In this document: piece by piece, positions 47,897 to 55,934 of the stretch
Layout: each line of letters opens with the position of its first letter
Position numbering within the stretch: the stretch's first letter is position 1
DNA from: Nocardia sp. CY41
GTDB taxonomy: Bacteria; Actinomycetota; Actinomycetes; Mycobacteriales; Mycobacteriaceae
DNA: 64,000 nucleotides
Direction: 5' to 3'
NCBI RefSeq assembly: GCF_009829325.1
Contig: NZ_VUOS01000013.1
Location: forward strand, 213,759 to 277,758
Position numbers and translations under genes: made by a program
Notes under the pieces: generated by a model
What the model saw: the letters and a program-made list of their open reading frames with translations, nothing else
Databases searched by the model: none
Told to the model about the DNA's origin: nothing

Positions 47897-48928
47897 ATGA
47901 ATTTGCAAGAGTTCTGGTTCGTCTTGATCGGCGTGCTGTTCACCGGCTACTTCGTGCTGGAGGGCTTCGACTTCGGCGTCGGCATGCTCATGCCGATCCT
48001 CGGCAAGGGGTCCGACCGCCGCAGGCGTGCGGTGCTCAACACGATCGGGCCGGTGTGGGACGCCAACGAAGTGTGGCTGATCACCGCGGGCGCGGCGATG
48101 TTCGCCGCGTTCCCGGAGTGGTACGCCAGCCTGTTCTCCGGCTTCTACCTGGCGTTGCTGCTGGTGCTCGTCGCGCTGATCCTGCGGATCTGCGCCATCG
48201 AATACCGCGGCAAGATCGACGACCCGCGCTGGCGGGCACGCTGCGACATCGGCATCGGCATCGGTTCCTGGGTTCCGGCGCTGGCCTGGGGCTGGGTATT
48301 CGCCAATGTGGTGCACGGCGTCCCGCTGAACGAGAAGAAGCAGTTCGCGGGCTCGGTGGCGGATCTGTTCGGGCCCTACGCGCTGCTCGGCGCGCTGGCG
48401 ACCGGCCTGCTGTTCGCGCTGCACGGAGCGATGTTCCTGGTGCTCAAGACCGCGGGCGAGGTCCGCGACGACGCACGGCGCGCCGCCCGGCTGCTGTCGG
48501 CCCCGACGGTGATCGTGGTCGGCGGATTCGGGTTGTGGACCCAGCTGTCCTACGGTGCGGGCTGGACGTGGATCCCGTTGGGACTGGCCGTACTCGGCCT
48601 GATCCTCGCGGTGGCCGCCGATCTCGCGCAACGCGACGGGTGGGCGTTCACCGGCACCACGGTGACCGTCGCGGCGGCGACCGCGCTGCTGTTCGGCTCG
48701 CTGTTCCCGAATGTGCTTCCCTCGACGATCGACGCGGCATTCGACCTGACGATCCACAACGCGTCCTCGACGCCGTACACGCTGAAGGTGATGAGCTGGG
48801 CGGCGCTGCTCGTCACGCCGGTCGTGCTGGTGTACCAGGGCTGGACGTACTGGGTGTTCCGCAAGCGGATCACCGTCGAGCAGATCCCGCCCCCGGTCGG
48901 CCTGCCCTTGCGGCCTGTGCAGGATTGA
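47897..48928 (+). CDS. cydB: Cytochrome bd oxidase subunit II
   Basis: A 343-residue membrane subunit pairing with CydA. The start MNLQEFWFVLIGVLFTGYFVLEGFDFGVGML and IGPVWDANEVWLITAGAAMFAAFP are diagnostic. AGGAG precedes the ATG; 9 bp separate it from cydA and 4 bp from cydD. It belongs to the cydABDC operon. Confidence 0.95.
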   Translation: MNLQEFWFVLIGVLFTGYFVLEGFDFGVGMLMPILGKGSDRRRRAVLNTIGPVWDANEVWLITAGAAMFAAFPEWYASLFSGFYLALLLVLVALILRICAIEYRGKIDDPRWRARCDIGIGIGSWVPALAWGWVFANVVHGVPLNEKKQFAGSVADLFGPYALLGALATGLLFALHGAMFLVLKTAGEVRDDARRAARLLSAPTVIVVGGFGLWTQLSYGAGWTWIPLGLAVLGLILAVAADLAQRDGWAFTGTTVTVAAATALLFGSLFPNVLPSTIDAAFDLTIHNASSTPYTLKVMSWAALLVTPVVLVYQGWTYWVFRKRITVEQIPPPVGLPLRPVQD

Positions 48929-48932
48929 CGCC

Positions 48933-50948
48933 ATGGCCCGCCCGCCGATCGATCCGCGCCTGTGGCGGTACGCCCGCTCCGCGCGCACCTACCTCGCGCT
49001 GAGCGTGGCGCTGTCACTGGTCGTCACCGGAGCGATCGTGGCGGCCGCGGTGCTGATCGGACGGGTGCTGGCGGGGGCGGTCACCGATCCGGACGCGCGC
49101 ACGCTCGGCGCGTGGACGGTCGAACTGATCGTTCTCGCGCTGGTCGTCGCGGTGCGGGTGCTCGCCACCTGGTCGCAGTCCCGGCTGGCACACCGGGCGG
49201 GCGCGAGCGTGGTGGCGGAGCTGGAGGGCGCGGTGCTCGCGGCGGGCGCACGGCTGTCGCCGCGCGAACTCGACACACGCCGGACGGAGTTGGCCGTGGT
49301 CGTCGGCTCGGGATTGTCCGGGCTGCGTGGCTATCTCGTCGGCTACCTGCCCGCTCTGCTGCTGGCGGTGCTGGTGCCGCCGGTCGTGCTCGCGGTCATC
49401 GCGGCACACGATCCGACGTCGGGGGTGATCGCGCTGATCACCTTGCCGCTCATCCCGATCTTCATGATCCTCATCGGACTGCTGACCCAGGGGCGGGCCG
49501 AAGCCACGCTCGCCGCCACGACGCGGTTGTCCGACCAGTTGCTCGACCTGTTCGCGGGCATGCCGACGTTGCGGGCGCTCGGCCGCGAGACCGGTGACGT
49601 GGTGGAACCGGCTGCGGAGCAAGAACAGGGCGGGGCCGGACACCCACGCACCATGCAGCACCGCGTTCGCGATCTCGGTGACGCCTTGCGGCAGCGCACC
49701 ATGCGCGCGCTGCGCATGGCGTTCCTGTCCTCGATGGTGCTGGAGCTGCTCGCGACCCTGAGCGTGGCCCTGATCGCGGTCTCCATCGGCCTGCGACTGG
49801 TGTTCGGCGAAATGAGTCTCTACGCGGGTTTGGTGGCGCTGATACTCGCCCCCGAGGTCTACCTGCCGCTACGCATGGTGGGCGAACGATTCCACGCCGC
49901 CCAGGACGGCATGGCGGCGGCCGACAAGGCCTTCGCGATTCTGGAGTCCACGCCGACCGAGCGCGTCGGCGGCGAGACCGGCACGGCGATGGAACCGCAT
50001 GACGAGTTGTTCGAGCGGCGGTCCGGCGACCGCGTGGAGGGCGCGGCGACGATTAGGGGCGTCGACTTGTTCGAAAGGCGGCTGGACAGCGACGTGGAGG
50101 GGGCGGTGGCGGCCCCCGACGGCGAGGCGTTCGAGTGGAGGCCCAGCGTTGGCGTCGAGGGCGCGGTGGCGGCGGAGGCACCGCCGAGCGTCGATCCGAG
50201 CGATCGCCGCACCGTGCCGGAGGAAGCCATGGGGACGGTTCGTCGGGGCAACTCCGCAGAGGCCGGTGTGATCGAACTCCTCGCTCTCTCGATCCAGGCA
50301 CGGGACGGATTCGCTCCCGCGGGTTTGTCGGCGAACATGCGGCCCGGATCGCTCACGGTGCTCGCCGGTCCCAACGGAAGCGGGAAATCGACCGTCATAC
50401 AGGCGATCCTGGGCTTGCTCCCGCCCGACCGCGGCGCCGTGACCGTCGACGGCGTAGACGTCCGCGACCTGGACCCGGACCGATGGTGGGCGCGGGTCGC
50501 CTGGCTGCCGCAGCGGCCGGTGCTGGTGCCCGGCACGCTTCGGGACAACCTCGAACTGCTCGGTGCGCGAACGGTCGACCACAGCGGCCCGGCGCGCGTG
50601 CTCGACGACCTCGAAGCCGCCTGCGTGGCCACCGGTTTCGATGCCGTGCTCGATGACCTCCCCGACCGCTGGGACACCGCGGTCGGCCCCGGCGGCATCG
50701 GCCTGTCCCTCGGCCAGCGCCAACGCCTCGCGCTGACCAGGGTGCTGGCCGCCGATCGTCCTGTCCTGCTGCTCGACGAGCCGACCGCGCACCTCGACGC
50801 CGCCGCCGAAGCCACCGTGCTGGCTGCCCTCCGGGTGCGAGCCCGTGCGGGCGCGACGGTCGTCGTCATCGGGCACCGCCCGACCGTCCTGGCCGCCGCG
50901 GACCAGGTCGTCCAGGTACGCGCCGAGGCCGCGGAGGTTTTGCGATGA
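48933..50948 (+). CDS. cydD: ABC exporter subunit CydD
   Basis: A 671-residue half of the CydDC thiol/haem-linked exporter needed to assemble cytochrome bd. Residues 1-330 form six membrane helices. The ATPase domain (from about 450) has GPNGSGKST, LSLGQRQR and VLLLDEPTAHLD. Between them lies an unusual linker of about 110 residues containing three 20-residue tandem repeats (see 50001-50180). Its end overlaps cydC by 4 bp (ATGA). Confidence 0.92.
   Translation: MARPPIDPRLWRYARSARTYLALSVALSLVVTGAIVAAAVLIGRVLAGAVTDPDARTLGAWTVELIVLALVVAVRVLATWSQSRLAHRAGASVVAELEGAVLAAGARLSPRELDTRRTELAVVVGSGLSGLRGYLVGYLPALLLAVLVPPVVLAVIAAHDPTSGVIALITLPLIPIFMILIGLLTQGRAEATLAATTRLSDQLLDLFAGMPTLRALGRETGDVVEPAAEQEQGGAGHPRTMQHRVRDLGDALRQRTMRALRMAFLSSMVLELLATLSVALIAVSIGLRLVFGEMSLYAGLVALILAPEVYLPLRMVGERFHAAQDGMAAADKAFAILESTPTERVGGETGTAMEPHDELFERRSGDRVEGAATIRGVDLFERRLDSDVEGAVAAPDGEAFEWRPSVGVEGAVAAEAPPSVDPSDRRTVPEEAMGTVRRGNSAEAGVIELLALSIQARDGFAPAGLSANMRPGSLTVLAGPNGSGKSTVIQAILGLLPPDRGAVTVDGVDVRDLDPDRWWARVAWLPQRPVLVPGTLRDNLELLGARTVDHSGPARVLDDLEAACVATGFDAVLDDLPDRWDTAVGPGGIGLSLGQRQRLALTRVLAADRPVLLLDEPTAHLDAAAEATVLAALRVRARAGATVVVIGHRPTVLAAADQVVQVRAEAAEVLR
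50001..50180 (+). repeat. Three 60-bp tandem repeats within cydD
   Basis: Three consecutive 60-bp units (50001-50060, 50061-50120, 50121-50180) encode residues 357-376, 377-396 and 397-416. Each carries the pattern F-E-x-R followed by V-E-G-A: DELFERRSGDRVEGAA, VDLFERRLDSDVEGAV, GEAFEWRPSVGVEGAV. They keep frame, so the protein stays intact. The period is exact although the copies have diverged. Confidence 0.85.
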
Positions 50949-52714
50949 GCCTCGTGACTTTCCGGGCCGACAGGGCGGCGCCGAATTCGGATACGCGAAG
51001 AACAACCCGCGCCACGGTGCTGGGGGATCTACGCCGGATGTGGGCGCTGCTCGAATTGTCCCGCGCGCGAGTCGCGGTGGCGATCGGGTGGGGCGTGCTG
51101 GCGTTGGGCAGTGGGCTGGGGCTCGCGGCGCTGGCGGCCTGGCTGATCGCAAGAGCCTGGCAGATGCCGCCGGTGCTCGACCTGAGCATCGTCGTCGTCG
51201 CGGTGCGCGCGCTCGGTATCTCCCGTGGCCTGTGCCGATACCTGGAGCGTCTTGCCACGCACGACGTCGCGCTGCGCGCCATGACCACCGCGCGAACCAC
51301 GGTCTACCGCACACTGGCGCGCTCGGATATCTGGCTGCGCCGGCCCGACGCCCCGCGGGGCGCGAACGATCAACCGGGCACGAAGCCGCCGCGCCGCGGT
51401 GATCTCCTGGTCCGCATCGGCAGCGACATCGATGATTTGGGCGCCGTGGTGGTCCGCGTGTCGGTGCCGATCGCGGTCGCCCTCGTCCTCTCGGTCGCGG
51501 CCGTCGCACTCCTGGCCACGATCTCGCTCGCGGCGGCCGCGATCCTGGCGGGGGCGCTCGCACTGTCGGGCGTCGTCGCGCCATGGTTGTCGGCCAAGGC
51601 GGCGTCCGAGGCGGAACGAGCCGTCCGCGCCGACCGCGCGGAATTCACCGCGCAGGCCATGACCGTCCTCGACCACGCCGCCGAACTACGCGTCGCCGGT
51701 CGTCTGGACGCCGCGCTGGCCGCCGCCGGAGCGGCGGCGCGCCGGGCGGTCGCCGCCGAGGACCACGCGGCCGCGCGCAGCGCCTGGTCGGCCGCCGCCA
51801 CGCCGCTCTCGATCGGCGCCGCCGTGTTCGGCGCCCTCCTGATCGGCATCACCCTCTACGGCCCGGACGGTGGCACGGCCGGCGCGATGACACCCATGGC
51901 GCTCGTCGTGCTCGTCCTCTTGCCGCTCTCGGCTTTCGAAGCGGTCGCCCCGCTGCCCGCGGCGGCACAAACATTGACAACCGCCCGTGCGGCTCTACAT
52001 CGCCTGGACGACTTCGCATCCGGCAGCACGGCGGAGAACTCCTGGGCACCGCGGAGAAGCGCCGCGGACTCGGCCAGGCCGACCGACGCGGCGGGGCCGG
52101 AACTGCCCCGAGCACGACGGATCGCGGTGGTCGGCCCCAGCGGCGCGGGCAAGACGACCCTGCTGATGAAGTGGGCGGGGTTGTTTGGCACACCTCGCCC
52201 CGGCGTCACCTTCTTCGCCGAGGACGCGCACCTGTTCGGCACCTCCGTGCTGGAGAACCTGCGAGTCGCGCGTGGTGACCTGACCGCCGAAACAGCCGAG
52301 CAGGCGTTGCGCGCAGTCGGTCTCGGAGACTGGCTGGACGGACTTCCCGAGGGCGTGCACACCGACCTGGTCGGGGGAGCGGCAGCTGTTTCAGGGGGCC
52401 AGCGCCGCCGGATCCTGCTCGCGCGGGCGCTGGTGTCCCCGGCGCGGGTGCTGCTGCTGGACGAACCGACAGAACACCTGGAAGCCGAGGCGGGGGCGAA
52501 GCTGTTGCGCGACCTGCTGGACATCGACAGCGGACTCGTCGAACCCGACCGCACCGTGGTCGTCGTCACCCATCAGCTCCCGGTCGACCACCAGGCAGAC
52601 GCGGTGCTCCGAATCACAGCATCAGGCCAGATCAGCACGGATTCCGCCGCGCCTGCGGCACCTTCCCGCGGCGCGGATTCCGCCGACCGAGAAATTCCGT
52701 TGCCGAGCTGCTGA
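50945..52714 (+). CDS. cydC: ABC exporter subunit CydC
   Basis: A 589-residue partner of CydD with six membrane helices and an ATPase domain. Walker A is GPSGAGKTT, signature VSGGQRRR, Walker B VLLLDEPTEHLE and switch VTHQ. The stretch between Walker A and the Q-loop is unusually short, and the expected glutamine is replaced in FFAEDAHLFGTSVLENL, so this site may be degenerate, as in many asymmetric ABC exporters. Its C-terminus (about 25 residues) looks disordered. Confidence 0.92.
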   Translation: MSLVTFRADRAAPNSDTRRTTRATVLGDLRRMWALLELSRARVAVAIGWGVLALGSGLGLAALAAWLIARAWQMPPVLDLSIVVVAVRALGISRGLCRYLERLATHDVALRAMTTARTTVYRTLARSDIWLRRPDAPRGANDQPGTKPPRRGDLLVRIGSDIDDLGAVVVRVSVPIAVALVLSVAAVALLATISLAAAAILAGALALSGVVAPWLSAKAASEAERAVRADRAEFTAQAMTVLDHAAELRVAGRLDAALAAAGAAARRAVAAEDHAAARSAWSAAATPLSIGAAVFGALLIGITLYGPDGGTAGAMTPMALVVLVLLPLSAFEAVAPLPAAAQTLTTARAALHRLDDFASGSTAENSWAPRRSAADSARPTDAAGPELPRARRIAVVGPSGAGKTTLLMKWAGLFGTPRPGVTFFAEDAHLFGTSVLENLRVARGDLTAETAEQALRAVGLGDWLDGLPEGVHTDLVGGAAAVSGGQRRRILLARALVSPARVLLLDEPTEHLEAEAGAKLLRDLLDIDSGLVEPDRTVVVVTHQLPVDHQADAVLRITASGQISTDSAAPAAPSRGADSADREIPLPSC

Positions 52715-52728
52715 CGCATCGCTAGATT
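52700..52728 (+). promoter_or_regulatory. Promoter within the end of cydC
   Basis: TTGCCG (52700-52705), 17 bp, TAGATT (52723-52728). This is one of the best sigma-70-like pairs in the window and points into the structured region after cydC, with a predicted start near 52735. Confidence 0.6.
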
Positions 52729-52761
52729 CGTTCGTACACGAGGAAGGAGGTGGTTCGAAGA

Positions 52762-52800
52762 ATGGATATTCATAGGACACGTGAGGTGGCTGTCCGCTAG
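52762..52800 (+). CDS. Candidate 12-codon leader peptide
   Basis: ATG GAT ATT and nine further codons encode MDIHRTREVAVR, then TAG. AAGGAGGTGG (52744-52753) is close to a perfect complement of the 16S rRNA 3' end and sits about 9 nt before the ATG, far stronger than most ribosome sites in this window. The ORF lies about 27 nt after the predicted transcription start and is followed by a structured RNA (52803-52928). It may be a regulatory leader. I recognise no family for it. Confidence 0.5.
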   Translation: MDIHRTREVAVR

Positions 52801-52802
52801 CG

Positions 52803-52928
52803 CCACCGCTGCAGGTGGATTTCGCCCGCGCGAGCGCTGAGCGAATTCCAGGCAGTCACCCGGCCCCCGAGCCCCGGTCGGTCCGACCGGACCCGTGCGA
52901 GGAAACTCGCACCGGTATGGCTCGGGGG
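52803..52928 (+). ncRNA. Candidate structured RNA with a three-way junction
   Basis: An outer stem CCCCCGAGCC (52864-52873) / GGCTCGGGGG (52919-52928) encloses two hairpins with almost no unpaired bases. Hairpin 1 is CCGGTC/GACCGG (52874-52890). Hairpin 2 is GTGCGAG-GAAA-CTCGCAC (52895-52912), extended by ACC/GGT across one mismatch. The GAAA tetraloop fixes the plus strand. Upstream, CCACC (52803-52807) can pair with any of three GGTGG copies: 52814-52818, 52785-52789, or 52749-52753 inside the Shine-Dalgarno. No T-run follows. Confidence 0.6.
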
Positions 52929-53061
52929 CTGTTCCGCCTCTCCGGGTCTTCAGGCCGTACTGGTTGGGTGCGGCGCAGGTTGGTCGCAGGTCCTGCGTGA
53001 GGGCGTAGGTGCGTTTCGGGGTGGCCGAGGGTTACCCATGTACTTGCGAGATCAGTTGTCG
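52927..53061 (-). repeat. Dispersed ~135-bp repeat, copy B
   Basis: Reverse-complement relative of 2341-2477. Matching blocks: 53031-53061 (28 of 31 bases), 52987-52998 (12 of 12) and 52934-52960 (26 of 27), in the same order with spacing conserved to 1-2 nt. It begins at the foot of the structured RNA's outer stem. The flank 53062-53246 shows a partial echo of its first block (CAACTGACCTCGCAC on the minus strand near 53075-53090) and otherwise nothing I can name. Confidence 0.7.
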
Positions 53062-53246
53062 CTTCGACTATCGGTGCGAGGTCAGTTGGCATCCCAGAGT
53101 TGCGTTGGTCAGTGCAATCATCTGAGCTCGTTGGCACTTGGGGAAATCAGCGCGAACGTTCAGGGCTGAGCAGCACAGCACAGACGGCCCGGACGCAGCT
53201 CCCGCTTCACCTCGACTTGTACGGTCTCGACAGCCGGGAGGGGAGT

Positions 53247-53954
53247 TCAGCCGATGTAGCGCTGGAGGCGGGCCGAGAGGCGGGGTTCGAGGGGGCCGTC
53301 GGCTACCACGCGTTCCTCGACGTACGCCAAGTCGCCGCCCTCGACGATGCCGTAGAGGCGCTTGGCGCCGCCCACGACGACGCCCGACTGGCTGCGGATC
53401 ACCACGTCGGTGGCCAATTCCCAGGACGACTGGGTCAGCGCTTGCCCGTAGAACAGTTCGACGATGCCACTGCTGTGCGACAGCAGCAGTTCGATGACCT
53501 CGTCGTTGCCGTCGATGCCGACCCGCCAGAAGCCGCTCTCGCGCAGGTCGGGACCGCCGTAGTTGCCGTCGGCCTCGATGACCCAGGACCGGGATTCCCA
53601 GGCGAGATAGTCACCGCCGTCGTGCGAGACGACGATCTGCTGGCCGAACCGGTAGTCCCCGCGCTCGGGATCATTGCCCTCGCCCTCGCCGCGCCACACG
53701 CCGACCAGCGGGAGCAGCGCGAGCATGGAGGCACTCAGATCCGGGCCGAGGCGCAGGTTGGCGGTGTCCTCGGGCAGCGGGAGATCCGGTAGGACCGGGA
53801 TGTTCCTGGCACCGGTCGATTTCGCCCGTTCGGCAGCGTCTGCCACGGCCTGGTCACCGCTGTGGCGACCGGCGGCATCGGCCGGAGCGTTGCCGTTCAG
53901 TTGTTCACTCGCTCGCTCGGCCGGGTTGGAACCTTCGCTCGCGAGTTCGCTCAT
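53247..53954 (-). CDS. FABP-like / ferric nitrobindin-like protein
   Basis: A 235-residue protein: a disordered N-terminal 70 residues, then a nitrobindin-type ten-stranded beta-barrel starting [16 protein letters not shown]. At the C-terminal strand where haem-binding nitrobindins carry a histidine, this protein reads [16 protein letters not shown] without one, as in the Rv0813c group, so haem binding is doubtful. It may bind a small lipid or other ligand. Its ATG overlaps the stop of a 31-codon membrane peptide (ATGA). Confidence 0.85.
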   Translation of the reverse strand: MSELASEGSNPAERASEQLNGNAPADAAGRHSGDQAVADAAERAKSTGARNIPVLPDLPLPEDTANLRLGPDLSASMLALLPLVGVWRGEGEGNDPERGDYRFGQQIVVSHDGGDYLAWESRSWVIEADGNYGGPDLRESGFWRVGIDGNDEVIELLLSHSSGIVELFYGQALTQSSWELATDVVIRSQSGVVVGGAKRLYGIVEGGDLAYVEERVVADGPLEPRLSARLQRYIG

Positions 53955-54046
53955 GATTCGGTGAACAGCCGGTAGAAGACGTAGAGGCCGAACCAGCCGA
54001 TCAGAACGGCCACGGCCACCAGCAGAATCTCGAAGAAGAGGACCAC
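53951..54046 (-). CDS. 31-residue single-pass membrane peptide
   Basis: A GTG-started small ORF encodes a single hydrophobic helix ([20 protein letters not shown], then [11 protein letters not shown]) with an acidic residue early and an arginine near the C-terminus. Its TGA overlaps the ATG of the nitrobindin-like gene, the same coupling used between real operon genes here. An in-frame stop lies just upstream, fixing the ORF limits. Function unknown; it may anchor or regulate a partner. Confidence 0.6.
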   Translation of the reverse strand: MVLFFEILLVAVAVLIGWFGLYVFYRLFTES

Positions 54047-54082
54047 GTTCCGAGTCTAACGACCCCCTCGTGGCGGCACGCA

Positions 54083-54127
54083 AACGGCCCCGGTGCTTCC
54101 GCGAAGCGGAAAGCGACCGGGGCCGTT
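54083..54127. terminator. Terminator of the sulfur operon
   Basis: AACGGCCCCGGT (54083-54094) pairs perfectly with ACCGGGGCCGTT (54116-54127), with an inner stem GCTTCCGC/GCGGAAAGC. On the minus strand it lies 16 bp past the sseC stop and is followed by TTTG. Confidence 0.65.
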
Positions 54128-54143
54128 CGACGAGTGCGAGGTC

Positions 54144-54449
54144 TTACTTGGCGACCGCGACGTCGACCGCGTGGATGCCCGCGCCTTCGGGGCGGACCTC
54201 GGCGGAGCCGTTGCCCGCGGAGGACAGCGCGCGGACGGTCCACGAGCCGGGAGCCGCGAAGAACCGGAAGTCACCGGTGCCCGACGCGACGACCTCGGCG
54301 GTGAAATCACCGTTGCCGTCGAGCAGGCGCACGAACGCCCCGCCCACCGGCTGGCCGTCGGCGCTGAGGACGCGGCCGGTGATGACCGTCTCCTTCTCCA
54401 CGTCGACGCCGGCCGGGATGGCCTGACCCTGGGTAGGTGCTGCACACAT
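54144..54449 (-). CDS. sseC: DUF1416 protein SseC
   Basis: A 101-residue protein with a carboxypeptidase-regulatory-like beta-sandwich (TVITGRVLSADGQPVGGAFVRLLD) and Cys2 in MCAAPTQG. It is always paired with a CysA-type rhodanese in this group (Rv0814c-Rv0815c) and is thought to serve sulfur metabolism, though its reaction is unknown. The ATG at 54449 lies 5 bp after the rhodanese stop, so the genes are co-transcribed. Confidence 0.88.
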   Translation of the reverse strand: MCAAPTQGQAIPAGVDVEKETVITGRVLSADGQPVGGAFVRLLDGNGDFTAEVVASGTGDFRFFAAPGSWTVRALSSAGNGSAEVRPEGAGIHAVDVAVAK

Positions 54450-54454
54450 GTCGA

Positions 54455-55288
54455 TTACTCTCCCAACTCGATCGGAGCGCCGACGAGAGAGCCGTACTCG
54501 GTCCAGCTCCCGTCGTAGTTCTTGACGTTCTGGTGGCCCAGCAGTTCCTGCAGCACGAACCAGGTGTGCGAGGAACGCTCGCCGATCCGGCAGTACGCGA
54601 TGGTCTCCTTCTCGCCGTCCAGCCCGGCTTCCTTGTAGATCTCGGTCAGCTCGGCGTCGGACTTGAAGGTGCCGTCCTCGTTCGCGGCCTTGCTCCACGG
54701 CACGTTGATGGCGCCGGGGATATGGCCCGGACGCTGGCTCTGCTCCTGCGGCAGGTGGGCGGGCGCCAGGATCTTGCCGGTGAACTCGTCGGGCGAACGC
54801 ACGTCGACCAGGTTCTTGGTGCCGATGGCCGCGATGACCTCGTCACGGAAGGCGCGGATGCTCAGGTCGGGGGCCGACGCCTTGTACTGGGTGGCGGGCC
54901 GGTTCACCGGCTCCGTGGACAGCGGGCGGCCGTCGAGCTCCCACTTCTTGCGGCCACCGTCGAGCAGCTTGACGTTGTTGTGGCCGTACAGCTTGAAGTA
55001 CCAGTAGGCGTACGCGGCGAACCAGTTGTTGTTGCCGCCGTACAGGATGACTTCGTCGTCGTTCGAGATGCCGCGCGCCGAGAGCAGGTCGGAGAACTGC
55101 TCCTGGTTCACGAAGTCACGACGAACCTGATCCTGCAGGTCCTTCTTCCAGTCGAGCCGGACGGCACCCTCGATGTGCCCGCCGTCGTAGGCGGAGGTGT
55201 CCTCGTCGACCTCGACGAAGACCACGCCGGGGGCGTTGAGGTTCTCTTCGGCCCAGTCAACGGAGACCAGGACATCGGAGCGAGCCAT
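54455..55288 (-). CDS. cysA: Thiosulfate sulfurtransferase (rhodanese)
   Basis: A 277-residue tandem-domain rhodanese. The N-terminal domain is inactive; the C-terminal domain carries the catalytic Cys233 in AYCRIGERSSHTW. It moves sulfane sulfur from thiosulfate to a thiophilic acceptor. AAAGGAAA precedes the ATG at 55288. It matches the mycobacterial CysA2/CysA3 proteins in length and context, next to sseC and downstream of a polycysteine leader peptide. Confidence 0.93.
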   Translation of the reverse strand: MARSDVLVSVDWAEENLNAPGVVFVEVDEDTSAYDGGHIEGAVRLDWKKDLQDQVRRDFVNQEQFSDLLSARGISNDDEVILYGGNNNWFAAYAYWYFKLYGHNNVKLLDGGRKKWELDGRPLSTEPVNRPATQYKASAPDLSIRAFRDEVIAAIGTKNLVDVRSPDEFTGKILAPAHLPQEQSQRPGHIPGAINVPWSKAANEDGTFKSDAELTEIYKEAGLDGEKETIAYCRIGERSSHTWFVLQELLGHQNVKNYDGSWTEYGSLVGAPIELGE

Positions 55289-55317
55289 TGTTTTCCTTTC
55301 AGAGATGACGTGCAGGG

Positions 55318-55812
55318 TCAGTTCGATGCCGGTGACGGGCTCCGGCGGAGGCGGGCTACCAGCGGATAGATCCGGCAACCCAGGCAGATCCCGAACGCGG
55401 CGTTCAGGAACGCCGCGAACAGGGCGAAGCCGGCGAACACCGCGCCGACGACTGTGGAGCCGAGCGCGAAGCCCAGCAAGCTGACGGCCGCGAAGACGAA
55501 ACCGAGCAGCTGCGCGAACCGCAGCGGAGCCGTCGGCTCGGTCTCACTCGTCGGCGCGAGGCGCGGCGCGACGAAGGCGGCGTAGATCCGGCCGTACGGA
55601 TGGCGGCGCGGACCGAGGGCGGCGCCGACCGCGAAGACGATCGCCTGCAGGGCGATCAACACCGCCGCTGCCGCCGGTGAGACCGCGGCGGCGAGCACGA
55701 CGACGACGAGGACGCCGGTGGTGAGCCAAGCGGCGAACCGCGGTCCGCGCACATCGACCTGGTCGGCGGAAACGGGGGTGGCTTCGGAAGTGTTACGGAT
55801 CTGGGTGGACAT
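55318..55812 (-). CDS. DUF4395 membrane protein
   Basis: A 164-residue protein with about four hydrophobic helices and a C-terminal CLGC motif (AAFGICLGCRIYPL). It matches DUF4395, often found next to rhodaneses and thioredoxin-like proteins, and may handle sulfur or thiol exchange at the membrane. AGGAG precedes the ATG at 55812. It is the first full-length gene after the polycysteine leader. Confidence 0.88.
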   Translation of the reverse strand: MSTQIRNTSEATPVSADQVDVRGPRFAAWLTTGVLVVVVLAAAVSPAAAAVLIALQAIVFAVGAALGPRRHPYGRIYAAFVAPRLAPTSETEPTAPLRFAQLLGFVFAAVSLLGFALGSTVVGAVFAGFALFAAFLNAAFGICLGCRIYPLVARLRRSPSPASN

Positions 55813-55934
55813 TGTGCGTACTCCTGCGCTGAATAAGTCCGATGACTGGAGATTTGCCAACTCGCCGGGGGATCGTGAGATCACTCGCGCGGCGGGCAGG
55901 GGTCGGCGTCAGGAAATCCGGAAGAGCCGACCGA

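Noticed and set aside
46361..48988. 875-codon minus-strand open frame opposite cydAB
   Set aside because: The plus-strand cytochrome bd genes are unmistakable; the minus frame is a His/Arg/Glu-rich shadow.
52864..52928. Simple terminator for cydC
   Set aside because: The stem is GC-rich but branched, has a GAAA loop and follows its own promoter and ORF, which a plain terminator would not need.
52815..53000. 61-codon plus-strand frame in the gap after cydC
   Set aside because: It cuts across the structured RNA and repeat copy B, has no ribosome site, and shows no third-position bias.
53100..53792. Plus-strand frame opposite the nitrobindin-like gene
   Set aside because: Antisense shadow of a supported gene; the interesting signals in the gap lie elsewhere.
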